DNA of 64,000 nucleotides from positions 465,702 through 529,701 of the forward strand of contig WELB01000072.1 of NCBI GenBank assembly GCA_009602725.1, given 5' to 3'. The notes beneath the pieces are model-generated. The model was not told the DNA's origin and ran no database searches. It saw nothing but the letters and a program-made list of their open reading frames with translations. Shown here piece after piece: positions 1 to 12,175 of this stretch; position 1 is the first letter of the stretch, and each line of letters starts with the position of its first letter. This DNA comes from Spirogloea muscicola. Lineage: Eukaryota; Streptophyta; Zygnematophyceae; Spirogloeales; Spirogloeaceae. Position numbers and translations under genes: made by a program.

Positions 1-307
1 TGAGAAGATTGTGAGAGGCATTACGTTCACTTCCCTCGACACATCGAAGCATGTGAGCTGCCAAGGAGATCTCATCCTCCGAACAATGGCCACATTCACA
101 CTGTCGTATGCCAGCCAAACAAAGTGGAGGGAGGCCGAGATGGTGGTGGACAGCCGTCCTGAAGAGGTCGTTGGAGAGCCGGAGGGATTCATAGATCGAT
201 GTGAGAAGAAGTGGCTCTCCCAATGGGGGCTGTGAGAGGCCAGCCCAGTAGATGGCGATGACTGTCAATCGCCAAGCCAATTATAAAGAAATGGGCCCAG
301 AATGTGA
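1..307. other. 5' flank with a dispersed repeat tag
   Basis: I see no convincing gene here. Bases about 205-250 carry the motif found repeatedly at 15.1, 18.9, 19.1, 24.9 and 26.4 kb (a GTGGCTCTCCCAATGGGGGC core followed by GCTGTGA and GGCCAGCCC). A copy of the interspersed fold-back family therefore sits just upstream of the first gene. The short open frames in this stretch look like chance. Confidence 0.45.
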
Positions 308-2712
308 CGTTGAGGTGGCCCAGGGTGTTCCGGGCCGCCCCCCGCCTGCAGCTGCCCAGGCGGCGTGCGGCGGGCGGCCTCGGCCACGCCCGGCAGCGGC
401 GGCCGCGCGGTCGTGTACGAGCGCCACGGCCCACCTGAGGACGTTGCCCGGTGAGCTCGCGTCGGCGCCGCCGCAAGGCCCTGCCCCTGCACCGCAGCGA
501 CGAGACGGCGCGGGAATTGTTAGTGCCAAAGCGGCAGAGTGGCGCTGAGACCGTCTGGCGGTGCAGGACGATCGACGTCGGCGTCCCGGGCGCAGGCGCC
601 GGGCAGGCGGCGGTGCGCATGCTGGCCGCGCCCATCAACCCCTCCGACCTCAACATGATCGAAGGTGCTGGCGCTGAGCCTGCAGCCACTCCTAAAACCC
701 TCACTCTGCCAGCCCCTTCTTAAGCCCTGAGGTTTAAGACGCCGGCAGCAGCCCCCACTGTGATGACCTTGCTGGAGAGCGGCGCGATGCCCACGTCGTG
801 CAGGCACTTACCACATTCGGCCGGCGCTGCCCGCCGTCGGCGGCAATGAGGGCGTGGGCGTCGTGACTGCGGTCGGGCCTGGCGGCGCCGCCGGCCTGCG
901 AGTCGGCGACTGGGTCATCCCCGCCGCACCTGGCCTGGGTTCGGTCTCAGTCGCAGACACGCAGTTCCTGCTACTCTACCTTGGCATCTATGGGTTCTCA
1001 GCTCAGCGCTTAGTCTCATGTTTTGGATGTCGTCAACCGCAAGACTCTTCAGCAGGGTGGAGGCAGAGATGAGCCGACGGCGAGCTGGAGCGTGCGCAGG
1101 GACCTGGCGCACGGAGCTGGTGTGCGACGGCCGCGACTTGCAGGTGGTGCGCAAGGACGTGCCTGCCGAGTACGCCGCCACGGTGGCCGTGAACCCAGTC
1201 ACGGCCTTGTGCCTGCTCAACAACTTCGTGGAGCTCGCGGCAGGTAAAGAGCGGCATAGCACTGGCAGCACGAGCAGCTGCCTCAACAGTTGCGCATTTG
1301 CACAGTAGGAGCCACAAGGCTTCACTGCAAAGCGCAGGGGATGCGGTTGTCCAGAACGGCGCAAACAGCATGGTAGGTCAGTGCGTCATCCAGCTGGCCC
1401 GCGACCGCCAGATACAAACGATCAACATCATTCGCAAGAGGTGCACCTGACATGTTTTCATGTTTGGTTGTTTGCTCCATGCTTCCATTTATCAAGCTCG
1501 AGCTCTTGCGTGTTATATGCTGTTGCTGCGACATGCCTAGGGCTTGAAAGTTGCTGCAGCTTGGGTGTTGTCCATGCTACAATCCCCATCCCTGCAATGC
1601 CTGTCCTATGCCTCGAATTTCAATATTCACTATGTGAGGCAGGCAAGGATGGGAACAAGTGGAGCAGCATCTCAAGGACCTGGGCGCAACAGCTGTTTTG
1701 ACAGACGACGTGGCGGCACGTCCTGATGTCAAGTCCATCCAGGTCGGGACTTGGCCAGTCAGAGCCTCCGGCACTGCTCCCTTTCTCTGAGCTCTACAAT
1801 AGGAACGCTATCTGCTATTGTCTGGAAACAAGCAAACAATTGCAAGCATGCATTGCTCGCTCCCCCTACTTCATATGCTTGCCCAAATTTTCTCATTTGG
1901 GTGGCTTGAGACGCGCAGCCGAATTTACCAAAAGCCAAGCTTGGTCTCAATTGCGTGGGTGGTCAAGCTGCTTCTTCCGTCATGAAGCTTCTAGAGTGAG
2001 CTGTCTGTCTGGCCCGAGCGGTTGGGGTGTCCATGGCTCTGATTGCATCCACCTCAACCTTGCACATACAATCTGTCGCTGTTACTTCACTACTTGTGAT
2101 TCTTTACCTCATTCAAGTAAAGTATTTCTATGTACTTTTGAATCTTCTACAAACTCCTGAAAGTGGGCTTGTGACCATGAAAGGCCCGGAGGTACCATGG
2201 TAACATATGGAGGAATGTCCAAGAAGCCAATTACATCCTCAACATCTGCATTTATCTTCTTGGTTGTTGCAACCTTGACCTAGATAGAGACCAAGATTCT
2301 TGATTTGATGTTTTCATCATTCCAGCTTTGCCTGCCCGACTTCGTTTGAGTTGCATGAGTCTCATAGAAATTAACCAGCGCTTCTGCAGGATCTCACGCT
2401 AAGAGGCTTCTGGCTATCAAGGTGGTCTAGTACTCGACCACCTGCGGAGCGGGTGCAAATAGTAGACAAGCTCTTGCAACTAGTGCACGAAGGACGGCTT
2501 TCATACAGGTACTATAAAAGGATCAAGATACTGCAGGCCCAACAGGCTAGTTTCTCCATACTGTCATGAGATGTTACTACTGTTTGCAGGCTCAAAGACT
2601 ATGTGGCTATGGGAGCAGGATGGAGTTGACCCCGTACGGCAATTTTGAGGAAGCCCTGCAGAAGTCCTTGGGGAAAAGGGGACATGCTGAGAAGCAGGTA
2701 CTTGTGTTCTAG
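308..2712 (+). CDS. MECR: Mitochondrial enoyl-[ACP] reductase (MECR/ETR1 family), 10 exons seen
   Basis: An NADPH-dependent 2-enoyl thioester reductase of the medium-chain dehydrogenase superfamily, expected to catalyse the last step of mitochondrial type II fatty acid synthesis. Exons: before 308-450, then 567-664, 804-938, 1100-1243, 1338-1440, 1643-1742, 1919-1995, 2184-2262, 2390-2508 and 2619-2712; splice phases agree throughout. Recognisable blocks in order are [41 protein letters not shown], the cofactor-binding [30 protein letters not shown] and a C-terminal ALQKSLG segment. The first exon has no in-frame ATG after the stop at 305, so the true start and targeting peptide lie in an unseen upstream exon or start at a splice site near 323 or 361. 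The gene converges on the HISN7-type gene, with 273 bp between stop codons. Confidence 0.85.
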
Positions 2713-2985
2713 TCTTCAGCTGCATAGCAATCTCAGCTTCTAATACGTGTAGCAGTAGTCTGATGAGCGTGTCGAAGTCAAAGGGGGATGTATCAATGTG
2801 TGTACATAGGCTTGGACGAATGAAGCTGAAATACAGCTGGCTAGGCACGTCAGCCAACATTGCTGAGACTTGCTCACTGAACAACAATAGTGTGCCACAT
2901 CAGCAACTTGCTGTGTGACCTTAAAGTGCTGAAAAATAAGTACTCCTAGCAGCAAAATTAGTGCACAGTGGCGCAAAGAATGCAG
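2713..2985. other. Convergent intergenic gap
   Basis: Only 273 bp separate the stop codons of the MECR (+) and histidinol-phosphatase (-) genes. Both 3' untranslated regions must fit or overlap here. I see no separate gene. Confidence 0.6.
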
Positions 2986-5644
2986 TCAATGCCAGGCCAG
3001 GGCCGCCAGAGCAGCTCGGTGAACAGCTGAGTCTCCAGCTGCAACAACTTCCCCGGCCGCCAACTGCACTTCACCTGCTCCTCAAACACACCGATCAATC
3101 AGGATTGTGTCACCCTGACAACTGACCACCTAAGGCACTTAGCCAAGTCTGCTTTCTTTCTGAGTTTCACCAAGGTTGTTCCAAGTTCCTTGCATACTGA
3201 AGGTGCAAGTCAAGTACTTACCATCTTCCAGAACAAATGGAGACCAATTCAAGCTGTTGCCTCGCCAGTCCGTGATGTGGCCGCCAGCACCCTCAATGAC
3301 TGGCACCAGTGCCATGTAGTCATATGGCTGCACCTCGCACAGCTCACACAACGGGCCTTTGAGAAAATTTCGACAGCAACAAGCAAGCAAGGACTGTGGT
3401 AATGCACCACTGTAGAATCACATCCTAAGGAGGGGCAGAGAGGTCGGACTTCGCACTAGATTTGGCTTTGCTTGTGGGCACTGCGATTACCATTCTAAGT
3501 AAATCTACACAGCTTGCTGTAAGATTTGTTAGCTCAAAAGCTTGAAAATGTCTTTCACATATGCAGAATATGTTACTGACGCAGTGACTGTGCATAACAT
3601 GGCAAGCTTTGCTAATAGGCTACCTTGGACTAGACAGTCTATGCTCTGGACTTTGCGTGCTAGTGAGCTACATAAACCCAGCTCGCTGTACTATCGCTGG
3701 CATCATGTAGCTAGCTCACAACATTTTTAAATACATGTTAGATGCATGAAATCTGGCTCATGGGTCATATTTACCTTCAAATCAGCTTCCACGACAAGGT
3801 CAACATGCCCAGCTGCAAGCAGTCCATAGGCGTAGCAATCACACCCGTAAAGAGGCATCTTCACCTGGCATGATTTGTAACCAGGGGCAGTTCAGTGCAA
3901 ACAGGGCATGAAGCCTTTCGAGAGGTCACATTGCCATGTCTGGCCAGGCAAATGACCCGGCCAAAATTGAATTACTGTCCAGATTGCAACACGTGCTTAG
4001 ACGAGAAATAGGCTATTGCTCATCACCTTGCTACGTATCCTCTGGAAGGCATCGTCAGCTTGTCCAACAAACATGTGGGGAGTCGTTGAATACCTGCAAC
4101 ATGCCTGTGAATGAGCACTGGCAAAGCCTCCCTAGCGTGTCTACAACAAGCGCAACAGCCAATATACAGCATTTCTTTCCAACATAGCAGCTCCATTGTA
4201 TTTCGCACCACCAATCCTGCATTTCATTACTTCAGAGGGGCTAAACACACCTGTGACATGCAGCTTACATGTATGCTGAAGCAATGTCCTTGCAGGGGCG
4301 AACCCTGATAGGGGTGCCATTGAGTGTCGTTGGCTGACCTTGTACACCAATCCATCGCTCGCGAAGCACGGGTTGGTCAATCACCCCCAAGACCTACAGA
4401 GCAGAGCTGGCTGAATAAGTCACTAAGGCGGCAGGGCACATGAGAATCTGTATTTGGGGCATTACAAGAGCCCTTCAATCACACGTCACAACAGCTTGAC
4501 ATGTCATAATGAGTGGACGGCCATTTCACTTCAGTCTGATTTGGGGCGCGAAACCCCTTTCATTCAACTGATCAAGCTGCAACATCATGGTAGTGAATAC
4601 AATCAAGCGCACTGCAGGAAGTATACTACTGACCGGAACACCGCGGTGCAGCAGGGCGATGAGCGTTCCAAATAACGGCTTTCCTGTGGCCTCCATCAAG
4701 CGTGCAGGAGTCTGAGCCACGAGTCAGTCCTCTCTCACACACAGCCGTCGGCAAACTCCTCCAAAGCCTTACTACGGCAGTGCCAGTAAGTCAGAGCCTG
4801 GGCCTCGTGGCAGAGATTCCAAGGGACGTGTACCAGTGATGAAGCTCTTGGTGCCGTCGATGGGGTCCAGCACCCAGAACCACTCGCCGTCGCCGTGGCC
4901 TACCTCCAAGCCTTCCTCCTCTCCGTAGCTGCCGGAAGGACGAGGCGGCCCCATCCTGGTCAGCTGCCATGCATGGTGCTCCCACCTCGACATGCCGGTT
5001 GCTCGTTAGGAGTGGCGGCCCACTGCGAGAGTGTCGGCTCCTGGAGCTGCTTCTGTCGCGAGCTGCGTGATAGAGAAGGGGCAGCGGGAGCGCCACCAGC
5101 GCCCACATGGCGTGCGACGGCAGCCGCTCCCGGAGGATGGCACGCATGGCCGCCTCCGCCTTGCGGTCGGCGATGGTCACGGGACCTGCTCCAGCGCGGC
5201 GATCCCGACGTCAAGGAGCAACTTGACGAGCACTCGCAGAAGCGCTAGCGAGCAATGGAGGGCAGGTGGCCGCAGAGGCTGGCAGCACAGGGGCGGCAGC
5301 AGGGTCGCACTCAGGTCCTGCTTGTCCTCCACCGCCAGGCCCTGGCGGAAGTACTGCAGGACGATCCGCCCGGCGGCACCCGCCAGCTCCGCGCCGACCT
5401 CCACGAAGTCCGGCGGGCAGCCCGGCGCCATCGCCGCGGGCCCGGCGGCGGCGGCGGCGCCGCAGAAGTCGGAGAGGAGGGAGTTGGGCGCCCACCAACC
5501 TGCCCGCCCACNGCTGGTCTGATCACCAGCAGCGCGGCCCCGGGGGGCTTGGCCGTCGGGCGCGACGGAACGGCGGCGCACGGCAGGGCGCTCCGCCGTC
5601 GGACGGAACGGGCGGCCTCTCGCCGGGCCCGCCAACCGCGACAT
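2986..5644 (-). CDS. HISN7: Histidinol-phosphate phosphatase, plant HISN7/IMPL2 type, 9 exons
   Basis: An inositol-monophosphatase-fold enzyme. Plant HISN7 dephosphorylates L-histidinol phosphate in plastid histidine synthesis. Exons on the minus strand: 5644 (or 5431)-5311, 5185-5107, 4928-4834, 4683-4634, 4393-4269, 4093-4027, 3864-3775, 3327-3222 and 3074-2986; phases close to one frame. Visible blocks: PVTIADRKAEAAM, LPSHAIYGEEEG (metal-ligand acidic pair), the signature WVLDPIDGTKSFITG, GVIDQPVLRERWIG, MPLYGCDCYAYGLLAAGHVD, PYDYMALVPVIEGAGGHITDW and the terminal AALAALAWH. From the ATG at 5431 the product is 273 residues and begins at the catalytic domain. An in-frame ATG at 5644 adds about 71 Arg/Ala/Pro-rich residues resembling a transit peptide, but this crosses an ambiguous base at 5512, so the start is uncertain. 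Confidence 0.9.
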
Positions 5645-5687
5645 TACGAAGCTTTGAAACCCCACAGGGGATGCGCCCCCCCGCCTC
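5432..5687. promoter_or_regulatory. Shared divergent promoter of HISN7 and FANCI
   Basis: The two genes face away from each other. The FANCI ATG is at 5688; the HISN7 ATG is at 5644 (43 bp apart) or 5431 (256 bp apart). Both start sites must draw on this GC-rich stretch or on each other's coding exon. I see no TATA-like box. The single N at 5512 falls inside it. Confidence 0.5.
5512..5512. other. Ambiguous base (N)
   Basis: One N lies in the 5' part of the histidinol-phosphatase gene. It makes the frame upstream of residue M(5431), and therefore the candidate transit peptide, uncertain. Confidence 0.95.
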
Positions 5688-8600
5688 ATGGCGCCTCCCC
5701 GCTCCGGCGACGCAGCCGCCGGCGCCGCCGCCGCCGCCCTGGCCGCGCGCCTGGGCGACCTGCGAGCCCTGGCTGCCGCCGACGGCCCGTCCGGCCACGC
5801 CCTGTGCGAGCGCGTGCGAGCTCTGCTCCGGTCTGGTGGCACCAGCGGCTCTGCCGAGCCCGGCGACCGCCATGAGGCGGAGCGCTTGCGCGGCCTCCGC
5901 ATCTCTGTCGTCACCACGATCCTGGGCCTGCTCCACGCTGGCCGTCTGCCGCCCGAGCGGGCAGGCTCGGACTGCCTGACGGAGCTGATGAGGGAGCTAG
6001 GCCGCATTCCTGTGGCGCACCTTCCTGCTGTCGTGGAGCCAATGCTAGCTTACATGGAGACTGAAGGGGCTGTGGCGGATAGCAGGCACTACGACATGCT
6101 TTCGAAGTGCCTGAGCCTTATCCACCTGTCCCCGGAAGTAGTGCTATCGCCTGTGGATGGCTCGGACCATCCGGCCAGCCCAATGCCAGGGCTTGATTAT
6201 TTCAGGACTGCGTTGGAGCGCATGCTGGCCTGCCCCTGGACGCCCTCCAGTCTCACAGCCATGGTAGTGACGTTGAGGGAGCTTCCTATGGACCGGGAGC
6301 AGCTTGAGCTGGCTGTGAAGAAGGTCATACAAGGCATGCGGGAGGTAGAGCTGCAGGGGCTGCCACCATTGGTCTACCAGCTGCTGCTTCTGGGCTCCGC
6401 ACGGGACCTCAGGGGCCTGGTGGCGGCAAAGCTTGCTGGCTTTTTCTGGCAAGCGGAACAAGTCGAGGCTTCACAGGAACCCAAGGCAGAAACAGCACAC
6501 ACAGGAAGTCAGCAGAAGCCTTTGCGCCCGCGGAATAGAGCAAATACTCCTCTGGGACAGGTCAAGGGCTCTATCATCCTCCACATCAACTTTGCTGTGA
6601 AGCAGGATGCTGAGCTTGGCCAGGAGTGGTTTCGCTTGCTCAAACTGCACAAGCGGCAAATATCGTCATTCCTTGTCTCAGTGCTCCTGTCTCTGGCAAG
6701 AATACGAGGTGTGAAACAAGCCTCTCTTCAGCTCCTCATGTCAACCATACAGCAACTGCAGAACGACTGCAGACGCTGCAGGTGTGCAACACACGCTCAT
6801 GTGATAAATAAAAGGGAACTTGCTGTCTCGGGATTTACATATTGCCTGACCTTGGTCATCTGGTCGACTGTACATGCTGCAGAGGCTTTGCATGGACACC
6901 ACCTTCACTAGAGGATGAGACAGTCAGGGCAGTTGAGGCTGCAGAGACTGCTTTCCTGCAGGCTGTATGGATACTCCAACAAGCATACCTGTTGCTCGTG
7001 GCTCTGATTATATCATGACAAACTTAGACTCACAATAGTCGCTTATGCTCCAACAAGCGTATCCCCACTCGATTGTGGGGTTGACCATCACAACAAGGTC
7101 CCTGCCACGCAGTCTGCTGCTTGTCACTTCCTATAATCGTCGTCTTGGATCCTGCAGGTTCACTATGGAAACACAGGTGGGGAACACATAATTGAGAGCT
7201 CTGTGCAACTAGCCTTCATGCTGCTGGACTCTTCTGGCTCAGTGGATTGCACTGGTACTCGGATGATCTTGATTGCCTTTGATGAGCACAAAATGGCGCG
7301 CGATATGGTATAGCTACTCGGTGGCCTCTGCAATTCTGCACTTCATTATGCTACAGAATAATCACTTCTGCTGCAACTGCTGCCGCACTGCTTTCACGAC
7401 CTTCAAGCTCACCCGGCTTCTGATGCCTTGACAAGACTCTTTTCTTTGGCAGGTCATTGAACAATGCGTACTGCGTATCAGCAGGCCGCAGAACCTCCGC
7501 GTGGTGAAGATTGTGAGGTAGGCTTCGGTCTCTCCGGGAAACACCAGACACAGTGGTATCAAAGTTGCTGAAAAGGCAGAGGACACAACTGAATGTCCCT
7601 GAGCACTCCTTGAGCACTGCTGGACTGTGGCAGGCTGATTGAGAGGCTTATACAAAGCAGACTTAGCCAAATGATGGACTACCATGCTCGCCTCACAGAT
7701 TGTCTTGATTGCTTGCCCATACTCCCCCCTGATTGTGCACGGGCATTACTGAGAGCTCTAGCCCCCATCCTGCAGTACAAGCGCAACCTGCAGGTGCCAA
7801 ATCCTCAGCTGTGTCCCCATGGCTCCGGAAGGTCGCCACATGCATATATTCAGCTTGTACATCCTCCTCGTCCTCAAGTAGGCCTTTTTGTAGATGTTGA
7901 CTGCAGATACTAGCTTGCTGACATTTACAGTATCATGTTTGCTCTTCCAGAGGCATACCGTTGTTGTGCTTCGCAAGGCACTCTTCAGTCATGAACCACA
8001 AGCTAGGATGGTTGGGGTCAAAGGGATTCTGCAACTCATTGTCGATGACTGCCAGGCACACTCGGCTTCCTCATCTCAAGGACCAAGTCAGAGCATTAGT
8101 CAGTGCAGCAGCAGCCAGAGTAGCGCGCAACTCCAACATTGCAAGCTCAACCTTGTTCCGGAGCTACTTGCATATCTTCGCCGCTGCTTCTCTCAGCAGG
8201 TGCAAATAGCTCCTATGTTGACCTATATTGTCTGATGTCTGTCTTGTAACAAGCTGATGGACTTGGCTCCATATTTAGGAAGTTGCAATTTCAACTTTAG
8301 TGCTTTGCAGTTTGCAGTTCGAACCATCTGCTACAGGGGCCTGCCACAGGTGCTTCAGTCGAATCCAGACCTGCGAGAAGTCCTACTAGGGTTGCTGGAA
8401 TCTCACTTCCTCCAGTATTACATAGATCCTCAGGTATGCTCCACGAAGTTGCAGTGGTCTCTATCTGTTGTCTAGATATGCTTGACGTTGCCCGAGGGCA
8501 GCTCAAGGGCAGTGGTTGTGCTGCTCAGCAGTTCAAAGGCTTCTGACTTTCAGAGTGTCAAGTTGGTCTGCTGTGTAGGCTCGCAAAGAGAGCGAACCTC

Positions 8601-11600
8601 CGTTGCCAATCAACAAGTGTTTCCGAGAAACTCCCAGTGGCACAGTGATGGACGAGCCGCTTGATCAGCTTCTGGCTACCATCAAAGAGCTGCTTACATT
8701 TCAATCCTTGGATTTAGTTCCTAAAAGTCAGCCTACTGACTATAAGTGGATCAGGCTTGGCTTCTCAGAATCACAGGTTGTGGTGAGCTTAATGCGTCAG
8801 TGGGCTCAGCCAGTCTGATTGATGTGTGTCATCGGTGCTCGTCAGCTATGCTTGGGGCTATATGGGCCATTTTGGAAGTGATCAATATGACGTCCATTGG
8901 TTGTTTTCTGCAGAACCAGGCAGGTCATGGAAGCATTGCCAGTCGCTTTGCAGCAGCCTTTGCAGACATAAAGAGTTGGTTACATCATAGCCAGCCTGCA
9001 AGTCTGTTTGCCTCTTCCTTCACCTTGCCTCACTGTCCTCCAGATCTGTACCAGTTTGGTTGGCTTCAACCGTCAAACATGTGCCTTGAAATAGCACTTA
9101 GCTTACATATTGTCTACTTTGAAGCCTCAAGCAAGCATTGACAGTGCATCCAACCATGCTACTCTTATCGACGTTGTTTACACTTAGCAGGTATCGGAGC
9201 TTATGTGAATGGTCATGTGCCAGCTGAATCCAGTCAACTCGAAGTCAAGGAGCGTGCAAATCTGTTCCTGGGAATCCTCGAACTTTTGATTGACTCTGTG
9301 GTTCTTGAGATTCCTGCAATCGGCGATGGAAATGTGCTTGAAGAACAGCTCATGCACTTTATCAGGCTGCACAATGAGCTGCTCTCTCTGGGTGTTTTCA
9401 AGCCAGCTCGAAGATCAGGCAGGCCGGCAAGAAGTCAGAACAAAGGCAATGGTCCTGTGGTTGAGCCAGTCACTTCGTCCAGCCCTGCCGCAGTCAAGCT
9501 CTCAAGGCAGGACACAACGGCTCCTGCCTCGACTGCTCGTAAGCGGCAACCGCTTCTCAGCTCCAAGGCAATAGGTGCCCTCTTGCAGATGGTGACGAGA
9601 AGATCATCCTATCAGTTGCTTGACGTTCCTGGCGATAAGGAGTTGCAGGCGACTTCTGCTGATGAGCAGACCATGAGCTCCAAGGACAGCCAAGATCTTT
9701 GCAGATTTGCACTAGCCAGCTGCGAGACGTATCTGAGGTGGATCAGATATTCGCAGAGCATGCAAGATGGGCTCAATGACAGTCCGAAAGGTACAGACTG
9801 GTTGAGGATTTCCCAACCTCTGCTGCTGTTTGTGCTCTATCTCTCCAACATAAACCACCAGAGCCTGAAGTTTGGGGAGGTGAACACAAGGCAGATGGAC
9901 CCAGTGGCAAGGCACAAGAGTGGAAGTGCTGATTGCAGCAAGCTTGAGCACGAGCTGCTCATAGCCATCAGTTGTTTGAAGCACCTCATAAAAGTTGCCA
10001 TTACTGGTGACATTGTGGATTCCTTGCTATGCTGTCATGATTGCAATCATGATCGCAGCATGGAATTGGGGTCAGCCGAGAGACAGGATCCTGGCTGCGT
10101 ACATATGATGGTTACATTGCTGCACAATCTGCTCGCTTCCTGTGCATTTCAGGAAGCTGAGGTGTGACAATGACGCTGACTCTGGCCATGCACGTAGATG
10201 CTCTTGTGATGCTCAGCTACTCCAATCACATCCTGCAGCACAAACACAAATGACACCAACTCTAATTTTTTCTTTTGCATTGTGGCAGGTGGTGGCAGAG
10301 GCCTTACTACTTCTGATAAAGTTCATCCCTGAGGACCAGAGGCGTATGCTACGAAAGCTAGTAGAGCAGATGTGCCACCAGCAGAGTGTAAGTCACGCAG
10401 GAGCTGCAAAGTCTCTGTTGTTGCTGTGGCTAAGTTTATGCAGCTCTTTGCGAGCAGATCCAGGAGAGCTTGACGATCTGAAGGTGGCACTCTCTGTTGC
10501 TACCGAGGCGCACACTGCAGTCCTGGCAGAGCAAGATGGAGAGACAGTGCAGTCATCCGTACTGCCTTTTGTGACGACGGGCTCAAGCAGTGCAGTTCTC
10601 AACACATTGTTATCGCATGCTGAAAGGGCACTCCAAGATTGTGATTGGTTGCATAGCCATCTCATGAATCCTCAAAATTTTGAGAAAGTAGAAGAGACCG
10701 CATCTCCAACCCCACACGCTAGCAGGAGGAACGCCACTCAGCTACAGCTGCAGGCAGCGGCTGGGTCAAGATTTGAGCTGATTGTACAATTGCTGGCTGT
10801 GTTTCTTACAGTTGGACCCGCAGGTCAGACATACACCCCTACTTGGACAGTCTGCTATAAGTCAACCTTGTGTTGTTGCAAACCCATCACTGAGAGGAAG
10901 ACTTGATGCAACACCTGACCGCACAGTGATGCTACAGTTGAGAGCCTTGAGCAAGTTCTGTGATGGTGCAATGTGCAGCAATTAGAGCTGAGCAGTTCCT
11001 GCGGGTGACAATGAAGCTGTTCAAGTGCCTCGCCTCAACAGCCAAAGCTTGGCTAGCAAGAAAAGGGCAACAGCAGGTCCTGCCATCGTCCACTTTCCAG
11101 CAATTAGCAAGAACTACTTGCAGTCATATCACATCGCCACTCTACCTTTTCATGGATAAATTACAGAAGGTACACCCCATCCTCGCCCCATTCTATGAAT
11201 TATGCGGAGACATTTAACCCTCGGAATTATTCCACCCTCTTGAGCTGCTGCTTGGCAGGTGATCTATCTGAAAGATCATAGGTTGCCGTGATGCCGTCAT
11301 AATAAGTGCTTTTCATAAAGGCCTACTTGCTGTTGCTGTTCAGGAGCAAGCAAAGGAATCCAAAAAAATCTCACTATCGTCCATAAGAAAGGAGAGTCGG
11401 ACCATTCCAGACCTCATCTTTCACATGGAAGACTACGAAAAGTACCTGATCAAGCTAAGCAAGACGACTGGAGTGAACCTTATGAGGCACGCCAAGCGGA
11501 GCACAGCCAGAGACTTCCGTATCCTTGATCCCTCTCGGAAGAGAAAATTAAGCAATGGTGCTCCTTTGCCAGAAGGAACGCGACAGGCTCGGTTGCCACG

Positions 11601-11724
11601 AGGACAGCAGCAGCAGGATACACAGAATGTGCAAGAATCTGAAAAAGGGACTCCAGAGTCCTGCCAGGAGCTCTGCATGGGTCTGGTGCTTGATAGGGTT
11701 TCAGAGCAGTCGCCAATTATCTAA
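5688..11724 (+). CDS. FANCI: Fanconi anaemia group I protein homologue (FANCI), about 14 exons
   Basis: FANCI pairs with FANCD2 in the ID2 clamp that is monoubiquitinated on DNA during interstrand crosslink repair. Exons I can close by phase: 5688-6781, 6883-6964, 7158-7307, 7453-7517, 7634-7793, 7951-8199, 8311-8433, 8579-8776, 8914-9001 and 9191-10161. Further exons start at 10289, lie between about 10,930 and 11,169, and end with 11344-11724. Key matches to animal FANCI: PPLVYQLLLL, GSIILHINFAVKQDAELG (S1 solenoid), VVLRKALFS carrying the ubiquitin-acceptor lysine at model residue 526 (human K523), an SQ-rich run just after it, DEPLDQLL, ERALQDCDWL, and the C-terminal IPDLIFHMEDYEKYLIKLSK plus VNLMRHAKRSTARDF. 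A basic tail RKRK follows. The product is about 1,400 residues (human 1,328). Boundaries between 10.8 and 11.0 kb are unresolved. Confidence 0.93.
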
Positions 11725-12175
11725 TGAGGCTCTGGAGGATGGATGGCTGGAGGCCTCCACAGGAGGCTGAGGGGCCCCTCCCAGGATAATTGCTAAAGCC
11801 TTGGCCACAGATAAGGTGGCACATTGTCACATTGTCATATCATAGACTCCTGCAATTATTGTTGCATTATTGTTGCATCCAGTAAATCTCTGCATGAGTC
11901 ACTGGTATCCTGTCAGCATGATGGGAGATACTTAGCACCGTATTGTCCACATAGGTCACTGGGGAGTTGCTGTTAAGCTTGAGATAGTTGTGCAACTGTG
12001 CATCCAGCTATAACATTCCGACTGGAAATCGACATGCAGCGCCCATTTCCTGGCTCTGAGCTCTCTTGCTCACCAGCTGCCAGGTCCAGTAGCTGCACCT
12101 TTCAGGAACTTGCATGTGCTTGAAGCCCGCTTAGAAACTACTGTAACACCGACTTGCAATGACTATATACCATGA
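11725..12175. other. Convergent intergenic gap
   Basis: The gap between the stops of FANCI (+) and the WDR82 homologue (-) is 451 bp. A TGTAA, the green-algal poly(A) signal, occurs on + at about 12138 and could serve FANCI. No gene is seen. Confidence 0.5.

Noticed and set aside
189-704. 171-codon minus-strand open frame
   Set aside because: It is antisense to the GC-rich first exons of the MECR gene and has no recognisable motif.
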